This document shows positions 1-8,003 of a DNA stretch of 32,891 nt, piece by piece (the stretch's first letter is position 1; every line of letters begins with the position of its first letter). Position numbers and translations under genes: made by a program. The notes below the pieces were generated by a model. It was given only the letters and a program-made list of their open reading frames with translations. It did no database searches and was not told where the DNA came from. Source of the DNA: Devosia sp. (GTDB lineage: Bacteria; Pseudomonadota; Alphaproteobacteria; Rhizobiales; Devosiaceae); the NCBI GenBank assembly GCA_026126125.1, contig JAHCJW010000023.1, positions 1-32,891 on the forward strand, given 5' to 3'.

Positions 1-78
1 GGCCCGCCTGGCCGCCTGCACATTTGGCAAAGCCGGCCCGATCCCCTACATAGAGGCCAAATTCCAAGGCACGATCCG

Positions 79-2358
79 ATGGCCAAATCCCCCAAACCCA
101 AGAACACGTCCGGTCCCAAACGCCCGCGCAAGGTCGCCGCCTATGAGCTGCCCACCCGCGAGCAGCTTCTTGAGGCTCTGGCGCAGCAGGACGACATCAA
201 GGGCAAGCGCGATCTGGCCAAGGTCTTCGGCATACGGGGCGACATGCGCCGCCCGTTCAAGGCCATGCTGGCCGAACTCGAAGGCGACGGTATCATCACC
301 CGCACGCGCAAGTCTTTGCGGCGCACCGCCGCCCTGCCCCATGTGACCGTGCTCGACATCCCGGCCGATGCCGATCCCGACGCATTGCACGCCTTTCCGG
401 CGCAGTGGGATCTCGAAGACGGGGAAATGCCCCGCGTCGCGGTGCTGGTCGGCAAGGATGCCCGCGTGGTGCCCGCCCCCGGCGACCGCATTCTTGCGCG
501 CATCGACGCCGGCGACGATGTCGTGCCGACCTATACCGCCAAGCCGATGAAGGTGCTGGACAAGCCGCGCCGCAGCCATATCGGCATCGTGCGCATGGAC
601 AACGAAGGCGCGCGCCTCATCCCGGTCGATCGCAAGCAGAAGGAAATGCGCATTCCGCTCGGCGATCTGGGCGACGCGCGCGATGGTGATCTGGTCGAGG
701 TCGAGGTCAAGCTCTCCGGCCGGCTGATGATCCCGCGCGCCAGGGTCACGGGCGTCATCGGCAATCCCGCCTCGGAAGGCGCGATATCGCTGATCGCCAT
801 CCACAATCTTGAAATTCCGCACAAATTCCCCACAAGCGTGCTGCGCGAGGCGGAAGAGGCTCGGGAAGCGACGCTCAAGGGCCGCGAGGACTGGCGCGAC
901 CTGCCCCTCGTCACCATCGATCCGCCCGACGCCAAGGATCACGACGATGCGGTCCATGCCGCGCCCGATCCCGACGAAAAGAATGAAGGCGGCCATATCG
1001 TCACCGTCGCCATTGCCGACGTGGCCGCCTATGTGCGCCCGGGAACCGCGCTCGACCGCGAAGCCTATCTGAGGGGCAATTCGGTCTATTTCCCCGACCG
1101 GGTCGTGCCCATGCTGCCCGAGCGGATTTCCAACGAACTGTGCTCGCTCAAGCAGGGCGAGGCGCGCGCGGCGCTGGCCGTGCGCATGGTGCTCGATCGG
1201 AATGGCCACAAGATCGACCACAGCTTCCATCGCATCCTGATGCGCTCCGCCGCCAAGCTCAGCTACCAACAGGCCCAGGCCGCCTTCGACGGCAATACCG
1301 ACGACACGACCGGGCCGCTGCTCGAGCCGATCCTGCGCCCGCTCTGGAACGCCTATGTGGCGATGACCAAGGCGCGCGACCGGCGCGCGCCGCTCGATCT
1401 CGACCTGCCCGAGCGCAAGATCGTGCTCGACGACAAGGGCATGGTTGCCGATATCCGCATCCCCGAACGGCTCGAAGCCCACCGCCTCATCGAGGAAATG
1501 ATGATCGCCGCCAATGTGGCGGCGGCCGAGACGCTGGAGCGGAAAAGCACGGAGCTGCTTTATCGGGTGCACGACGAGCCCTCGTCGGAAAAACTGCAAT
1601 CACTGCGCGACTTCCTCGGCAGTCTCGATATCGCGGTGAAGAAATCCGACAGCGTCCGCGCCGCCGATTTCAACGGCATTCTCGCCCAGGCCCGCAAGGC
1701 CGGCAATGTCGAGCAGGTCAGCGAAATGGTGCTGCGCAGTCAGGCGCAGGCCGAATATGCGCCGGAAAACTACGGCCATTTCGGGCTCAATCTCGACCGT
1801 TATGCCCATTTCACCTCGCCCATCCGCCGCTATGCCGATCTTATCGTGCATCGCGGGCTGATCCGGGCCTTGGGGCTGGGCGATGATGGCTTGACCGACC
1901 AGGAAGCGACGAAGCTTTCCGGCATCGGCCAGCACATCTCGGCCACGGAACGCCGCGCCATGCTGGCGGAGCGCGAGACCTCCGACCGGTTGCTGGCGCA
2001 ATTCCTGGCGCAGCGGATCGGCGCGCGCTTCGAGGGCCGCATTTCCGGTGTCACCCGCTCGGGCCTGTTCATCCGCCTGCTCGAAACCGGCGCCGATGGC
2101 TTCATCCCCGCTTCGACCCTGGGGCACGACTATTATCGTTTTGTTGAAGAGCGGCAGGCGATGATCGGCGAGCGCAGCGGCGAAACCTTCACCTTGGGCG
2201 ACCGGGTCACGGTCCGGCTGCTGGAGGCCGCACCGGTAGCCGGCACGTTACGCTTCGAGCTCCTCTCCGAGGGCGTCCGCGGCAATCCGCCCACTGGCCG
2301 TCCTTTGCGCAAGGGACCATCTAGGAGTTTCGGTCCCAAGGGCCGGAGAAAGAGGTAA
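79..2358 (+). CDS. rnr: Ribonuclease R
   Basis: A 759-residue 3'-to-5' hydrolytic exoribonuclease that degrades structured RNA in the cytoplasm. Residues 20-90 resemble the N-terminal winged helix of RNase R, followed by cold-shock-like beta-barrels to about 245. The RNB catalytic domain follows and carries the metal-binding signature TIDPPDAKDHDDA, with D281, D287, D289 and D290 matching the conserved aspartates. An S1 RNA-binding domain lies at about 650-735, and the tail ends in basic residues (KGRRKR), as is usual in RNase R. The ATG at 79 gives the expected length. The next gene starts 3 bases after the stop, so the two are probably co-transcribed. In related bacteria I recall rnr directly following topA, but here the upstream 78 bases hold no sign of topA. 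Confidence 0.96.
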   Translation: MAKSPKPKNTSGPKRPRKVAAYELPTREQLLEALAQQDDIKGKRDLAKVFGIRGDMRRPFKAMLAELEGDGIITRTRKSLRRTAALPHVTVLDIPADADPDALHAFPAQWDLEDGEMPRVAVLVGKDARVVPAPGDRILARIDAGDDVVPTYTAKPMKVLDKPRRSHIGIVRMDNEGARLIPVDRKQKEMRIPLGDLGDARDGDLVEVEVKLSGRLMIPRARVTGVIGNPASEGAISLIAIHNLEIPHKFPTSVLREAEEAREATLKGREDWRDLPLVTIDPPDAKDHDDAVHAAPDPDEKNEGGHIVTVAIADVAAYVRPGTALDREAYLRGNSVYFPDRVVPMLPERISNELCSLKQGEARAALAVRMVLDRNGHKIDHSFHRILMRSAAKLSYQQAQAAFDGNTDDTTGPLLEPILRPLWNAYVAMTKARDRRAPLDLDLPERKIVLDDKGMVADIRIPERLEAHRLIEEMMIAANVAAAETLERKSTELLYRVHDEPSSEKLQSLRDFLGSLDIAVKKSDSVRAADFNGILAQARKAGNVEQVSEMVLRSQAQAEYAPENYGHFGLNLDRYAHFTSPIRRYADLIVHRGLIRALGLGDDGLTDQEATKLSGIGQHISATERRAMLAERETSDRLLAQFLAQRIGARFEGRISGVTRSGLFIRLLETGADGFIPASTLGHDYYRFVEERQAMIGERSGETFTLGDRVTVRLLEAAPVAGTLRFELLSEGVRGNPPTGRPLRKGPSRSFGPKGRRKR

Positions 2359-2361
2359 ACC

Positions 2362-2766
2362 ATGGACGAAAGAACCACGGTTCTCGACCGGGCCGAAGAA
2401 CGCAATATCGGCCAGGCGATCTGGCGTGGGACGCTGTGTCGTTGTCCGCATTGCGGCAAGGGCAAGATGTTCCGCGCCTATCTCAAGGTCGCCGATGAAT
2501 GCTCGGTCTGCGGTGAAGAGCTCAAATATCACCGCGCCGACGATTTCCCGCCCTATATCGCCATCACCATTGTCGGCCATATCATCATCTTCCTCATGCT
2601 GCATATGGACATGACCTATCGGGTCGAGCCGATAACCTACATGATCACCATGATTCCTCTGGCCATCGTCCTGTCCCTGCTCATCCTGCCGCCCATCAAG
2701 GGCGCCATCGTCGGCTGGCAATGGGCCAGCCGCATGTATGGTTTCGGCGCGCACCGCACGGACTGA
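2362..2766 (+). CDS. DUF983 family membrane protein
   Basis: A 134-residue protein of unknown function matching the DUF983 family. Two CxxC pairs (CPHCGKGKMF near residue 28 and CSVCGEE near 48) look like a zinc-ribbon knuckle. Two hydrophobic membrane segments follow at about 65-85 and 92-112. It starts 3 bases after rnr, so it is almost certainly in the same transcript. In Hyphomicrobiales the family is commonly found next to rnr (from memory). The family assignment is solid, but no biochemical role can be read from the sequence. Confidence 0.9.
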   Translation: MDERTTVLDRAEERNIGQAIWRGTLCRCPHCGKGKMFRAYLKVADECSVCGEELKYHRADDFPPYIAITIVGHIIIFLMLHMDMTYRVEPITYMITMIPLAIVLSLLILPPIKGAIVGWQWASRMYGFGAHRTD

Positions 2767-2778
2767 GTCGGCCCCTCC

Positions 2779-3195
2779 TCACCCGAACCGCGATCCGTCC
2801 TTCGCCTTGACCAGGGCCTTGGGCCGAAAGCGCAGCGCGGACCAGTCCTCGTCCAGCGCCACCTGCCGCACTGGGCGGTAGCCGGCCTCTGCCAGCGCCC
2901 CCCAGCCGGTATCGCGGGTCAGGCCGGCCTGCTTGCCGGCCGCCCCCTTGCGATAGGCGACCCAGAGCAGGCCATCAGGCGGCAGCTTGTTGAAGATGCG
3001 CGGCATCATGGCTTCCACTTCGGCGGGCGAGCCGAAACAGGCCAGCACGCCGTCGCAATCGTCCTCGCCCTGCACCGGCTCCACCTCGGCGCCGGCCGTC
3101 AGTTGCTCGGCCAGGGGCTGGGGCACGTTGATCATCCAGAGCCTCGTGCCGGATGGGATCTGCAGCTTGTGCAGCAATTGGGTCGGTGCGCTCAT
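2779..3195 (-). CDS. DUF3052-like protein
   Basis: A 138-residue reverse-strand protein beginning MSAPTQLLHKLQIPSGT. The open frame continues upstream, but the ATG at 3195 is preceded by a clear GGAGG at good spacing, which decides the start. The fold looks like a small Rossmann-type domain: LWMINVP at the N-terminus, then a DGVLACFGSPAEVE segment, and a C-terminal half with PPDGLLWVAYRKG, LTRDTGWGALAEAGYRPVRQVALDEDWSALRFRP. That second half matches my recollection of the DUF3052 family. No catalytic residues are evident and function is unknown. It is divergent from rpmG and converges on DUF983. Relatives often have a NUDIX gene here, so this may be a local replacement (inference). Confidence 0.8.
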   Translation of the reverse strand: MSAPTQLLHKLQIPSGTRLWMINVPQPLAEQLTAGAEVEPVQGEDDCDGVLACFGSPAEVEAMMPRIFNKLPPDGLLWVAYRKGAAGKQAGLTRDTGWGALAEAGYRPVRQVALDEDWSALRFRPKALVKAKDGSRFG

Positions 3196-3223
3196 CTCAG
3201 TTCCTCCGGGCCACTCTATTGTC

Positions 3224-3251
3224 TTGACAACTGGCGTCAAATCCTTAGGTT
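3224..3251 (+). promoter_or_regulatory. Probable sigma-70 promoter of rpmG
   Basis: A perfect -35 box TTGACA at 3224-3229 is followed after 16 bases by TAGGTT at 3246-3251. This would start transcription near 3258, about 55 bases before rpmG. It lies between the divergent DUF3052-like gene and rpmG. The -10 is weak, as is common in alphaproteobacteria. Confidence 0.55.
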
Positions 3252-3313
3252 GCGGCCAAATTCCGGCGCTGCCTCGGCTCGCGGCGCCTTTCGTTTTGTG
3301 AAGGACCGCGAAT

Positions 3314-3481
3314 ATGGCAAAAGCCGCCACCATCAAGATCAAGCTCGTGTCGACTGCCGATACCGGCTTCTTCTACGTGACCAAGAAGAATGCCCGTACC
3401 CAGACCGAAAAGCTCGCGTTCCGCAAGTACGACCCGGTTGCCCGCAAGCACGTCGAATTCAAGGAAGCCAAGATCAAGTAA
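3314..3481 (+). CDS. rpmG: 50S ribosomal protein L33
   Basis: A 55-residue basic protein starting [19 protein letters not shown] and containing [15 protein letters not shown] and a KYDP motif near residue 38, the classic L33 pattern. It is a component of the large ribosomal subunit near the E site. It has no cysteines, so it is the zinc-independent form. It has its own probable promoter (TTGACA at 3224) and a strong factor-independent terminator 25 bases after the stop, so it is likely a single-gene transcript. Length and sequence leave little doubt. Confidence 0.97.
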   Translation: MAKAATIKIKLVSTADTGFFYVTKKNARTQTEKLAFRKYDPVARKHVEFKEAKIK

Positions 3482-3502
3482 TCTTGCCTTTCCATTCTAT
3501 GC

Positions 3503-3535
3503 AAAAAAGCCCCGCAAGCGATTGCGGGGCTTTTT
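3503..3535. terminator. Bidirectional intrinsic terminator
   Basis: GCCCCGCAA (3509-3517), loop GCGA, and TTGCGGGGC (3522-3530) form a perfect 9-bp stem. It is followed by five T on the plus strand, and by six T when read on the minus strand (A run 3503-3508). It ends rpmG. It can equally end any minus-strand transcript coming through 3536-3840. Confidence 0.9.
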
Positions 3536-3837
3536 CGTTGCGTTCACACCGGGATGGAAACCGGCCGCTCGATGCTAACAGTGTGTCAGCATAGCGGGCG
3601 CTTCAGCGTCACAATTTAAGCAGAGGAGTGGCTGGTCCGGAGCGGCATTATGAAGAGGCCACTCTCACCGCGTCCGGACCAGCCGCCCTACGGGACTCAG
3701 GAGTTGCGGCGGACCTGAGATGAAGCCGTAGGGAACGCGTCGGCGGCGGGAGATCGTTCCCCGTCGCCCTCGGTTCAATACCTACGCCCACCGGTCGGAA
3801 AGGCAAGGAAATCCAGCCTTTTCCGCCCCGCAACCTT
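3536..3837 (-). ncRNA. Candidate structured RNA, unidentified
   Basis: About 300 bases without a credible gene hold five consecutive hairpins: 3574-3592 (8-bp arms, 3-base loop); 3630-3641 with 3673-3684 (12 bp, perfect); 3686-3693 with 3726-3733 (8 bp, perfect) enclosing 3696-3701 with 3714-3719 (6 bp, perfect); 3742-3750 with 3760-3768 (9 bp, one imperfect pair); and 3797-3804 with 3816-3824 (8 bp, one bulge). On the minus strand a perfect extended -10 (TGTTATAAT, 3844-3852) lies just upstream, and the rpmG terminator, which also works in this direction, lies downstream. This predicts an RNA of roughly 330 nt. I looked for tmRNA, RNase P, 6S, SRP and cobalamin-riboswitch hallmarks and found none. 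Strand is uncertain: the 3574 hairpin pairs better on the minus strand, the 3742 hairpin on the plus strand. Confidence 0.5.
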
Positions 3838-3843
3838 TTGTTA

Positions 3844-3852
3844 ATTATAACA
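3844..3852 (-). promoter_or_regulatory. Extended -10 promoter element
   Basis: Read on the minus strand, TGTTATAAT is a perfect TGnTATAAT extended -10 in an AT-rich patch just after pleD. No recognisable -35 lies 16-18 bases upstream, which is typical of extended -10 promoters. It points into the hairpin-rich stretch ending at 3503. Confidence 0.45.
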
Positions 3853-3873
3853 GATAACCCTAACGGACGAAGT

Positions 3874-5244
3874 TCACGCCGCGTCGAGCACCACCCGGTT
3901 GCGGCCCTCGCGCTTGGCCCGATATAGGGCCACGTCGGCGCGCTTTATCAGCGTTTCGGGGGTATCGGCCGCGCTTTCGTTGAGCGACACGCCCACCGAC
4001 ACCGTCACCGACAACGGCCGCCCCAGCCCGACCTCGAACGGCCGCTCGGCAATCGCCTGCCGCACCCGCTCGGCCACCATCTCGGCATTGCTCACATCGG
4101 TATCGGGCATCAGCACCACGAACTCCTCGCCCCCGAAACGGCAGGCGAGATCGACGCCCCGAACATTGCGCTTGAGGCGGGCGGAGAACTCGCGCAGCAC
4201 CGCATCGCCGATGTCATGGCCGTAATTGTCGTTCACCGCCTTGAAGTGGTCGATGTCGAGAATCATCAGCGCCATGTCGCGCTCCTGCGCCTGAGCTTTT
4301 CCCAGCATCACATTGAGATGCCTGTCGAAATAGCGGCGGTTATAGAGCCCGGTCAATTCGTCGGTCACGGCCAGCGCCAACGTGTTGTTGACGCTTTCGC
4401 GCAATTCCATGGCGTAGCGATGGCGCCTTATCTGCGTGCGCACCCGCGCCATCAGCTCGTTGCGCTCGACGGGGCGGCTGATGAAATCATTGACCCCCAG
4501 ATCGAGCGCCCGGACAACGCGCGGCTTGTCGCCCTCGTCTGCGATGAGGATAATCGGCAAATTGCGCGTATGTTCGAGCGTGCGGATCTGCGAACAGACC
4601 CTCAGCGGATCGAAATCCCCGAGCGACATACTGACCAGCGCCAGCTCGTAACGGGCCCCCGAAACCTGAAACACGGCGTCGGCCGGCTCGGTGAGGATAT
4701 CGATCTTATGCTCGGCGGCCAGATAGCCCTTTATTCTCTCGGCGTGACGCGTATCGCTGTCGATGAGGAGAATGGAGCCGCCGGAAGCCGAAATGTTATC
4801 CATCGCGCGCAAGGCTTCTTCGATGGCGATCTGCTGCCCGGTGAGAGCGCGGGCGCGTAGCTCGTCCGTCAAGGATTTGAGGCGCACCAGGCTTTTAACA
4901 CGCGCCATGAGCTGCATGTCGTCGACGGGCTTGGTGAGAAAATCGTCGGCGCCTGCCTCAAGGCCCTTCACCCTGTCGGAAGGCTGATCGAGCGCGGTGA
5001 TCATCAGCACGGGCACGTGATGGGTCTTGTGGTTCGCCTTGAGCCGGCGACAGACTTCAAATCCATCCATGCCCGGCATCATCACATCGAGCAGGATGAT
5101 ATCGACGTCACTCGTTGCGCAGATGTCGAGCGCCTGCGGCCCGGAGCTTGCCGTCGTCACCTCGAAATATTCGGCCGCCAGCCGCGCCTCGAGCAGCCGA
5201 ACATTCGTTGGAATGTCGTCAACGATCAAAACGCGCGCAGTCAC
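3874..5244 (-). CDS. pleD: PleD-type response regulator / diguanylate cyclase
   Basis: A 456-residue protein with two receiver domains and a GGDEF output domain, the architecture of Caulobacter PleD. It makes cyclic di-GMP when phosphorylated and drives polar and cell-cycle transitions. Receiver 1 (1-120) has the acidic pair D9-D10, phospho-acceptor D53 in LLDVMMPGMDG, and K105. Receiver 2 (about 155-275) has VSMSLGDFD where the acceptor aspartate should be, so it is an adaptor domain. The output domain carries GGEEF at 371-375 and an inhibitory I-site RGVD at 362-365, exactly five residues upstream, so product inhibition is expected. It lies downstream of divK on the same strand, separated by about 95 bases. 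Very confident. Confidence 0.96.
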   Translation of the reverse strand: MTARVLIVDDIPTNVRLLEARLAAEYFEVTTASSGPQALDICATSDVDIILLDVMMPGMDGFEVCRRLKANHKTHHVPVLMITALDQPSDRVKGLEAGADDFLTKPVDDMQLMARVKSLVRLKSLTDELRARALTGQQIAIEEALRAMDNISASGGSILLIDSDTRHAERIKGYLAAEHKIDILTEPADAVFQVSGARYELALVSMSLGDFDPLRVCSQIRTLEHTRNLPIILIADEGDKPRVVRALDLGVNDFISRPVERNELMARVRTQIRRHRYAMELRESVNNTLALAVTDELTGLYNRRYFDRHLNVMLGKAQAQERDMALMILDIDHFKAVNDNYGHDIGDAVLREFSARLKRNVRGVDLACRFGGEEFVVLMPDTDVSNAEMVAERVRQAIAERPFEVGLGRPLSVTVSVGVSLNESAADTPETLIKRADVALYRAKREGRNRVVLDAA

Positions 5245-5340
5245 GCTTCTTCCCCCAAGGCAAAGCAGAATACGGCGCTGCCGCCGAAGCCGGCGCGCCG
5301 CGATTCAACTGGAAAACCCGCGTCGTTGCAGGCCTCTTCT

Positions 5341-5712
5341 TCAGGCAGGCCCAATATAGCGGGCAATAGTTTCCAGAAAGTGAGGCACCGAGATGGGCTT
5401 GGAGATGTAACCCTCGCACCCGCCTTGTAAAATTCTCTCCTCGTCACCCTTCATGGCAAAGGCCGTGACCGCGATGACGGGAATGTGCGCCAGGAATTCG
5501 TCGTCCTTGAGCCACTTGGTAACGACCAGGCCCGATACTTCGGGAAGCTGGATGTCCATCAGGATCAGGTCGGGCATATGCGCCCGCGCCAGATCCAGCG
5601 CCTCCAAGCCATTGCGGGTCTGGATGACACGATAGCCGCGCGATTCGAGCAGATCGTTGAAGAGCTTCATGTTGAGCTCGTTGTCTTCCACGATCATCAC
5701 TGTCTTGGGCAT
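5341..5712 (-). CDS. divK: Single-domain response regulator DivK
   Basis: A 123-residue receiver-only protein beginning [21 protein letters not shown]. The acidic residues E9-D10, the acceptor D53 in [13 protein letters not shown] and the lysine in YISKPISV are all in place. DivK relays phosphorylation between the histidine kinases PleC and DivJ and controls CtrA through DivL. The frame is open further upstream, but the ATG at 5712 is preceded by GAGGAT at 6-7 bases and matches the family start. It is followed by pleD on the same strand, the standard alphaproteobacterial arrangement. It is divergent from the DUF3572 gene. I could not define a clear promoter in the 131-base divergent gap. Confidence 0.95.
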   Translation of the reverse strand: MPKTVMIVEDNELNMKLFNDLLESRGYRVIQTRNGLEALDLARAHMPDLILMDIQLPEVSGLVVTKWLKDDEFLAHIPVIAVTAFAMKGDEERILQGGCEGYISKPISVPHFLETIARYIGPA

Positions 5713-5843
5713 GGATCCTCGCTTGCGGGCTGGCCTTCGGGCTGAAATGGGGTGCCGGATCGGCTTTTCCCATGTCCGAAACGCGGCGCCCCTTCGCTTC
5801 CTCGCGCTTCTGAGGTAGCATTCCAACCGTTACAAAACCTCAA

Positions 5844-6134
5844 ATGAGGCCGATCTTGCCCGCGCCCAGCACATTGGCACCAAATGTTTCGGCTCTTGCC
5901 GATGCTTGCCTGGGCCATCTTGCCGAAAATCCCGAGGAGCTTCTGGCGTTCATGCAGCAGGCTGGGCTCGATCCGCAGAGCCTGCGGTCCGCGCTCGGCA
6001 CGTCCCGCCTGCAAAGAGGGCTCATCGACCACTTCGCCGCCAACGAGGCGCTGCTGCTCGCGCTCTGCGCCAATTCCGGCACCACCCCGGAAGCCTTCAT
6101 GCAGGTGTGGTACAAGCTCAACCCCGCGGGATGA
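5844..6134 (+). CDS. DUF3572 family protein
   Basis: A 96-residue, mostly helical, leucine- and alanine-rich protein matching the DUF3572 family, which I know mainly from Hyphomicrobiales next to divK. Recognisable segments are LAENPEELLAFMQQAGLDPQ (about 26-45), LGTSRLQRGLIDHFAANE and a conserved C-terminal VWYKLNP. No catalytic motif or membrane segment is seen and the function is unknown. It is divergent from divK and ends 10 bases before dinB, so it is probably co-transcribed with the polymerase. Confidence 0.88.
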   Translation: MRPILPAPSTLAPNVSALADACLGHLAENPEELLAFMQQAGLDPQSLRSALGTSRLQRGLIDHFAANEALLLALCANSGTTPEAFMQVWYKLNPAG

Positions 6135-6144
6135 GTTTTGAGGG

Positions 6145-7473
6145 ATGGACTGGCTGTGCCGCGACTGCCTGACGACCGGATCCGGCACCGCCGAACCAGC
6201 GCGTTGCCCTGCCTGCGGCTCGCCACGGTTGCGCGGTCATAGCGAGCTGTTCGCACTCTCCATCGCCCATGTCGATTGCGACGCTTTCTACGCTTCGGTC
6301 GAAAAACGCGACAATCCCTCCTTGCGCGACAAGCCGCTGATCATCGGCGGCGGCGTGCGCGGCGTGGTGTCCACCTGCTGCTATATCGCCCGTCAAAGCG
6401 GCGTTCGTTCGGCCATGCCGATGTTCAAGGCGCGGGAGCTGTGCCCCGACGCGGTGATCATCAAGCCCAACATGGCCAAATATGTCGATGTCAGCCGGCA
6501 GATAAGGCGGCATATGGACATGCTGACCCCATTGGTCGAGCCGCTTTCCATCGACGAGGCCTTTCTCGATCTTTCCGGCACCCAGGCCCTGCACAAGGCG
6601 CCCCCTGCACTGGTGCTGGCGCGGTTTGCCCGCCGCGTCGAAGAGGAAATCGGCGTGTCGATTTCGGTTGGGCTCAGCCACAACAAGTTTCTCGCCAAAG
6701 TGGCCTCCGATCTCGACAAGCCCCGCGGCTTCGCCGCTATCGGCATGGAGGAAACGCTGTCCTTTTTGGCCCCCAAGCCGATCAGCCTGATCTTCGGCGT
6801 CGGCAAGGTCTTTTACGAGACCCTCAAGAAAGACGGCTATCACACGATCGGTCAGCTCCAGCAGGAAGATCCCGCACGTCTCATGCGTCTTTACGGCGAA
6901 TCGGGCGCCCGCCTCGCGCGGCTTTCGCAGGGGCAGGACGCGCGACGCGTGTCGGTGGATGGCGAGATGAAGACGATCTCCTCGGAAACCACTTTCAATC
7001 GTGACCTCGCCACATTGGACGAGTTGTCCACCGAGCTTTTAAAATGCTGCGAGCGCCTGTCCGACCGGCTCAAAGCCAAGAATGTCGTGGGCGACACCGT
7101 CACGTTGAAACTCAAGACGGCCGGATTTAGGTTGCGTACGCGCGCCCGACACTTGATGATGCCCACACAGCTTGCCAATGTGCTCTATGAAACCGGCATG
7201 AGCTTGTTGCAGCGCGAAACCGATGGCACGCCCTTTCGTCTCATCGGCATCGGCGTGTCCGGCATAGAAGCGGCGGATGGCAGAGATCCAGCGGATCTGC
7301 TGGAGCCACAAGTGGCGCGCAAGGCTGCGGCGGAACGGGCGATGGATCGTGTCCGCACCCGCTTCGGGCGCGCAGCCGTGGTCCGTGGCAAGCTATACAC
7401 CTCCCGGCCCGACACCTCGTCGGTTCCGGCCTCCGAAGAAGAAGCAGAAGACCTAGAAGGCAAGACCAAATGA
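6145..7473 (+). CDS. dinB: DNA polymerase IV with N-terminal zinc ribbon
   Basis: A 442-residue Y-family translesion polymerase. The palm contains [15 protein letters not shown] with metal ligand D44, and SIDEAF with D137-E138. The helix-hairpin ([11 protein letters not shown]) and little-finger regions follow. The first 30 residues carry CRDC (C5, C8) and [10 protein letters not shown] (C21, C24), a probable four-cysteine zinc ribbon absent from E. coli DinB; I recall the same extension in rhizobial homologues. An in-frame stop six bases upstream means the start cannot lie earlier. The Shine-Dalgarno GAGGG abuts the ATG unusually closely. It ends with ATGA overlap to the RidA-like gene. The usual clamp-binding tail is not obvious in the acidic C-terminus. 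Confidence 0.95.
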   Translation: MDWLCRDCLTTGSGTAEPARCPACGSPRLRGHSELFALSIAHVDCDAFYASVEKRDNPSLRDKPLIIGGGVRGVVSTCCYIARQSGVRSAMPMFKARELCPDAVIIKPNMAKYVDVSRQIRRHMDMLTPLVEPLSIDEAFLDLSGTQALHKAPPALVLARFARRVEEEIGVSISVGLSHNKFLAKVASDLDKPRGFAAIGMEETLSFLAPKPISLIFGVGKVFYETLKKDGYHTIGQLQQEDPARLMRLYGESGARLARLSQGQDARRVSVDGEMKTISSETTFNRDLATLDELSTELLKCCERLSDRLKAKNVVGDTVTLKLKTAGFRLRTRARHLMMPTQLANVLYETGMSLLQRETDGTPFRLIGIGVSGIEAADGRDPADLLEPQVARKAAAERAMDRVRTRFGRAAVVRGKLYTSRPDTSSVPASEEEAEDLEGKTK

Positions 7474-7928
7474 CCGACCCGATCGAAAAACTTCGCGAGT
7501 ACGGCTACGAACTCCCCGCCGCCAAGGCGCCCGTCGCCAGCTACGTACCGGTGACCCGCAGCGGTAATCTGCTCTATGTTTCGGGCCAGATTTCCAGCGA
7601 CGGCACCGGCGTGGTGCAGGGCAGGCTGGGCGACACCATGAATGTCGTCCAGGGCGGCAACGCCGCCGAACTGGCCGCGGTCAACATTCTGGCGCAGATC
7701 GTGCACATGGCCGGCGTGCCGCTGCAGGACATCAAGCAGGTATTGAAGCTGACCGTCCTGGTGGCTTCGACCCCCGATTTCAACGAGCAGCATCTGGTGG
7801 CCAATGGCGCCTCCAACCTCATCGTCGGCATCCTTGGCGACAAGGGCAAGCATGCCCGCGCCGCTTTCGGTGTGGCCTCCCTGCCCCTGGGCGCGGCCGT
7901 CGAAATCGACGCTATTCTCGAAGTCTGA
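7470..7928 (+). CDS. RidA / YjgF family protein
   Basis: A 152-residue RidA-superfamily member. Archetypal RidA hydrolyses reactive enamine/imine intermediates produced by PLP enzymes. The C-terminal signature [25 protein letters not shown] contains the substrate-binding arginine (R130) and the glutamate of the VEI motif (E145) characteristic of the active Rid group. At 152 residues it is longer than classical RidA (about 128), with an extra N-terminal helix, as in the subgroup that takes a YjgF name. Its ATG overlaps the dinB stop (ATGA), implying translational coupling. Whether it has true imine deaminase activity cannot be told from sequence. Confidence 0.9.
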   Translation: MTDPIEKLREYGYELPAAKAPVASYVPVTRSGNLLYVSGQISSDGTGVVQGRLGDTMNVVQGGNAAELAAVNILAQIVHMAGVPLQDIKQVLKLTVLVASTPDFNEQHLVANGASNLIVGILGDKGKHARAAFGVASLPLGAAVEIDAILEV

Positions 7929-8003
7929 GGCCCGCGGGAGGCGTGACGAAACTGACATGAACCCATGTCATCAGAGCGCCTCCTTTCCTCTTGCGAGCGT
8001 GCC

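Noticed and set aside
46..1599. Long open frame of about 517 codons antisense to rnr
   Set aside because: It lies opposite a certain gene and is explained by strong third-position G+C bias; its translation has no family features.
3648..3833. Small minus-strand frame of 61 codons in the hairpin cluster
   Set aside because: It runs across several hairpins, has no ribosome site and has Arg/Pro-rich composition; the structure argues for RNA.
3503..3850. tmRNA, RNase P RNA, 6S, SRP RNA or cobalamin riboswitch
   Set aside because: A GGTTCAATACC stretch resembled a T-loop but no flanking stem, tag reading frame or CCA end exists; none of the conserved cores of the other families was found.
3841..3872. 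CtrA binding site near the pleD end (TTAA...TAACC)
   Set aside because: Spacing between the half-sites is not the TTAA-N7-TTAA consensus, and the position is at the 3' end of the gene.
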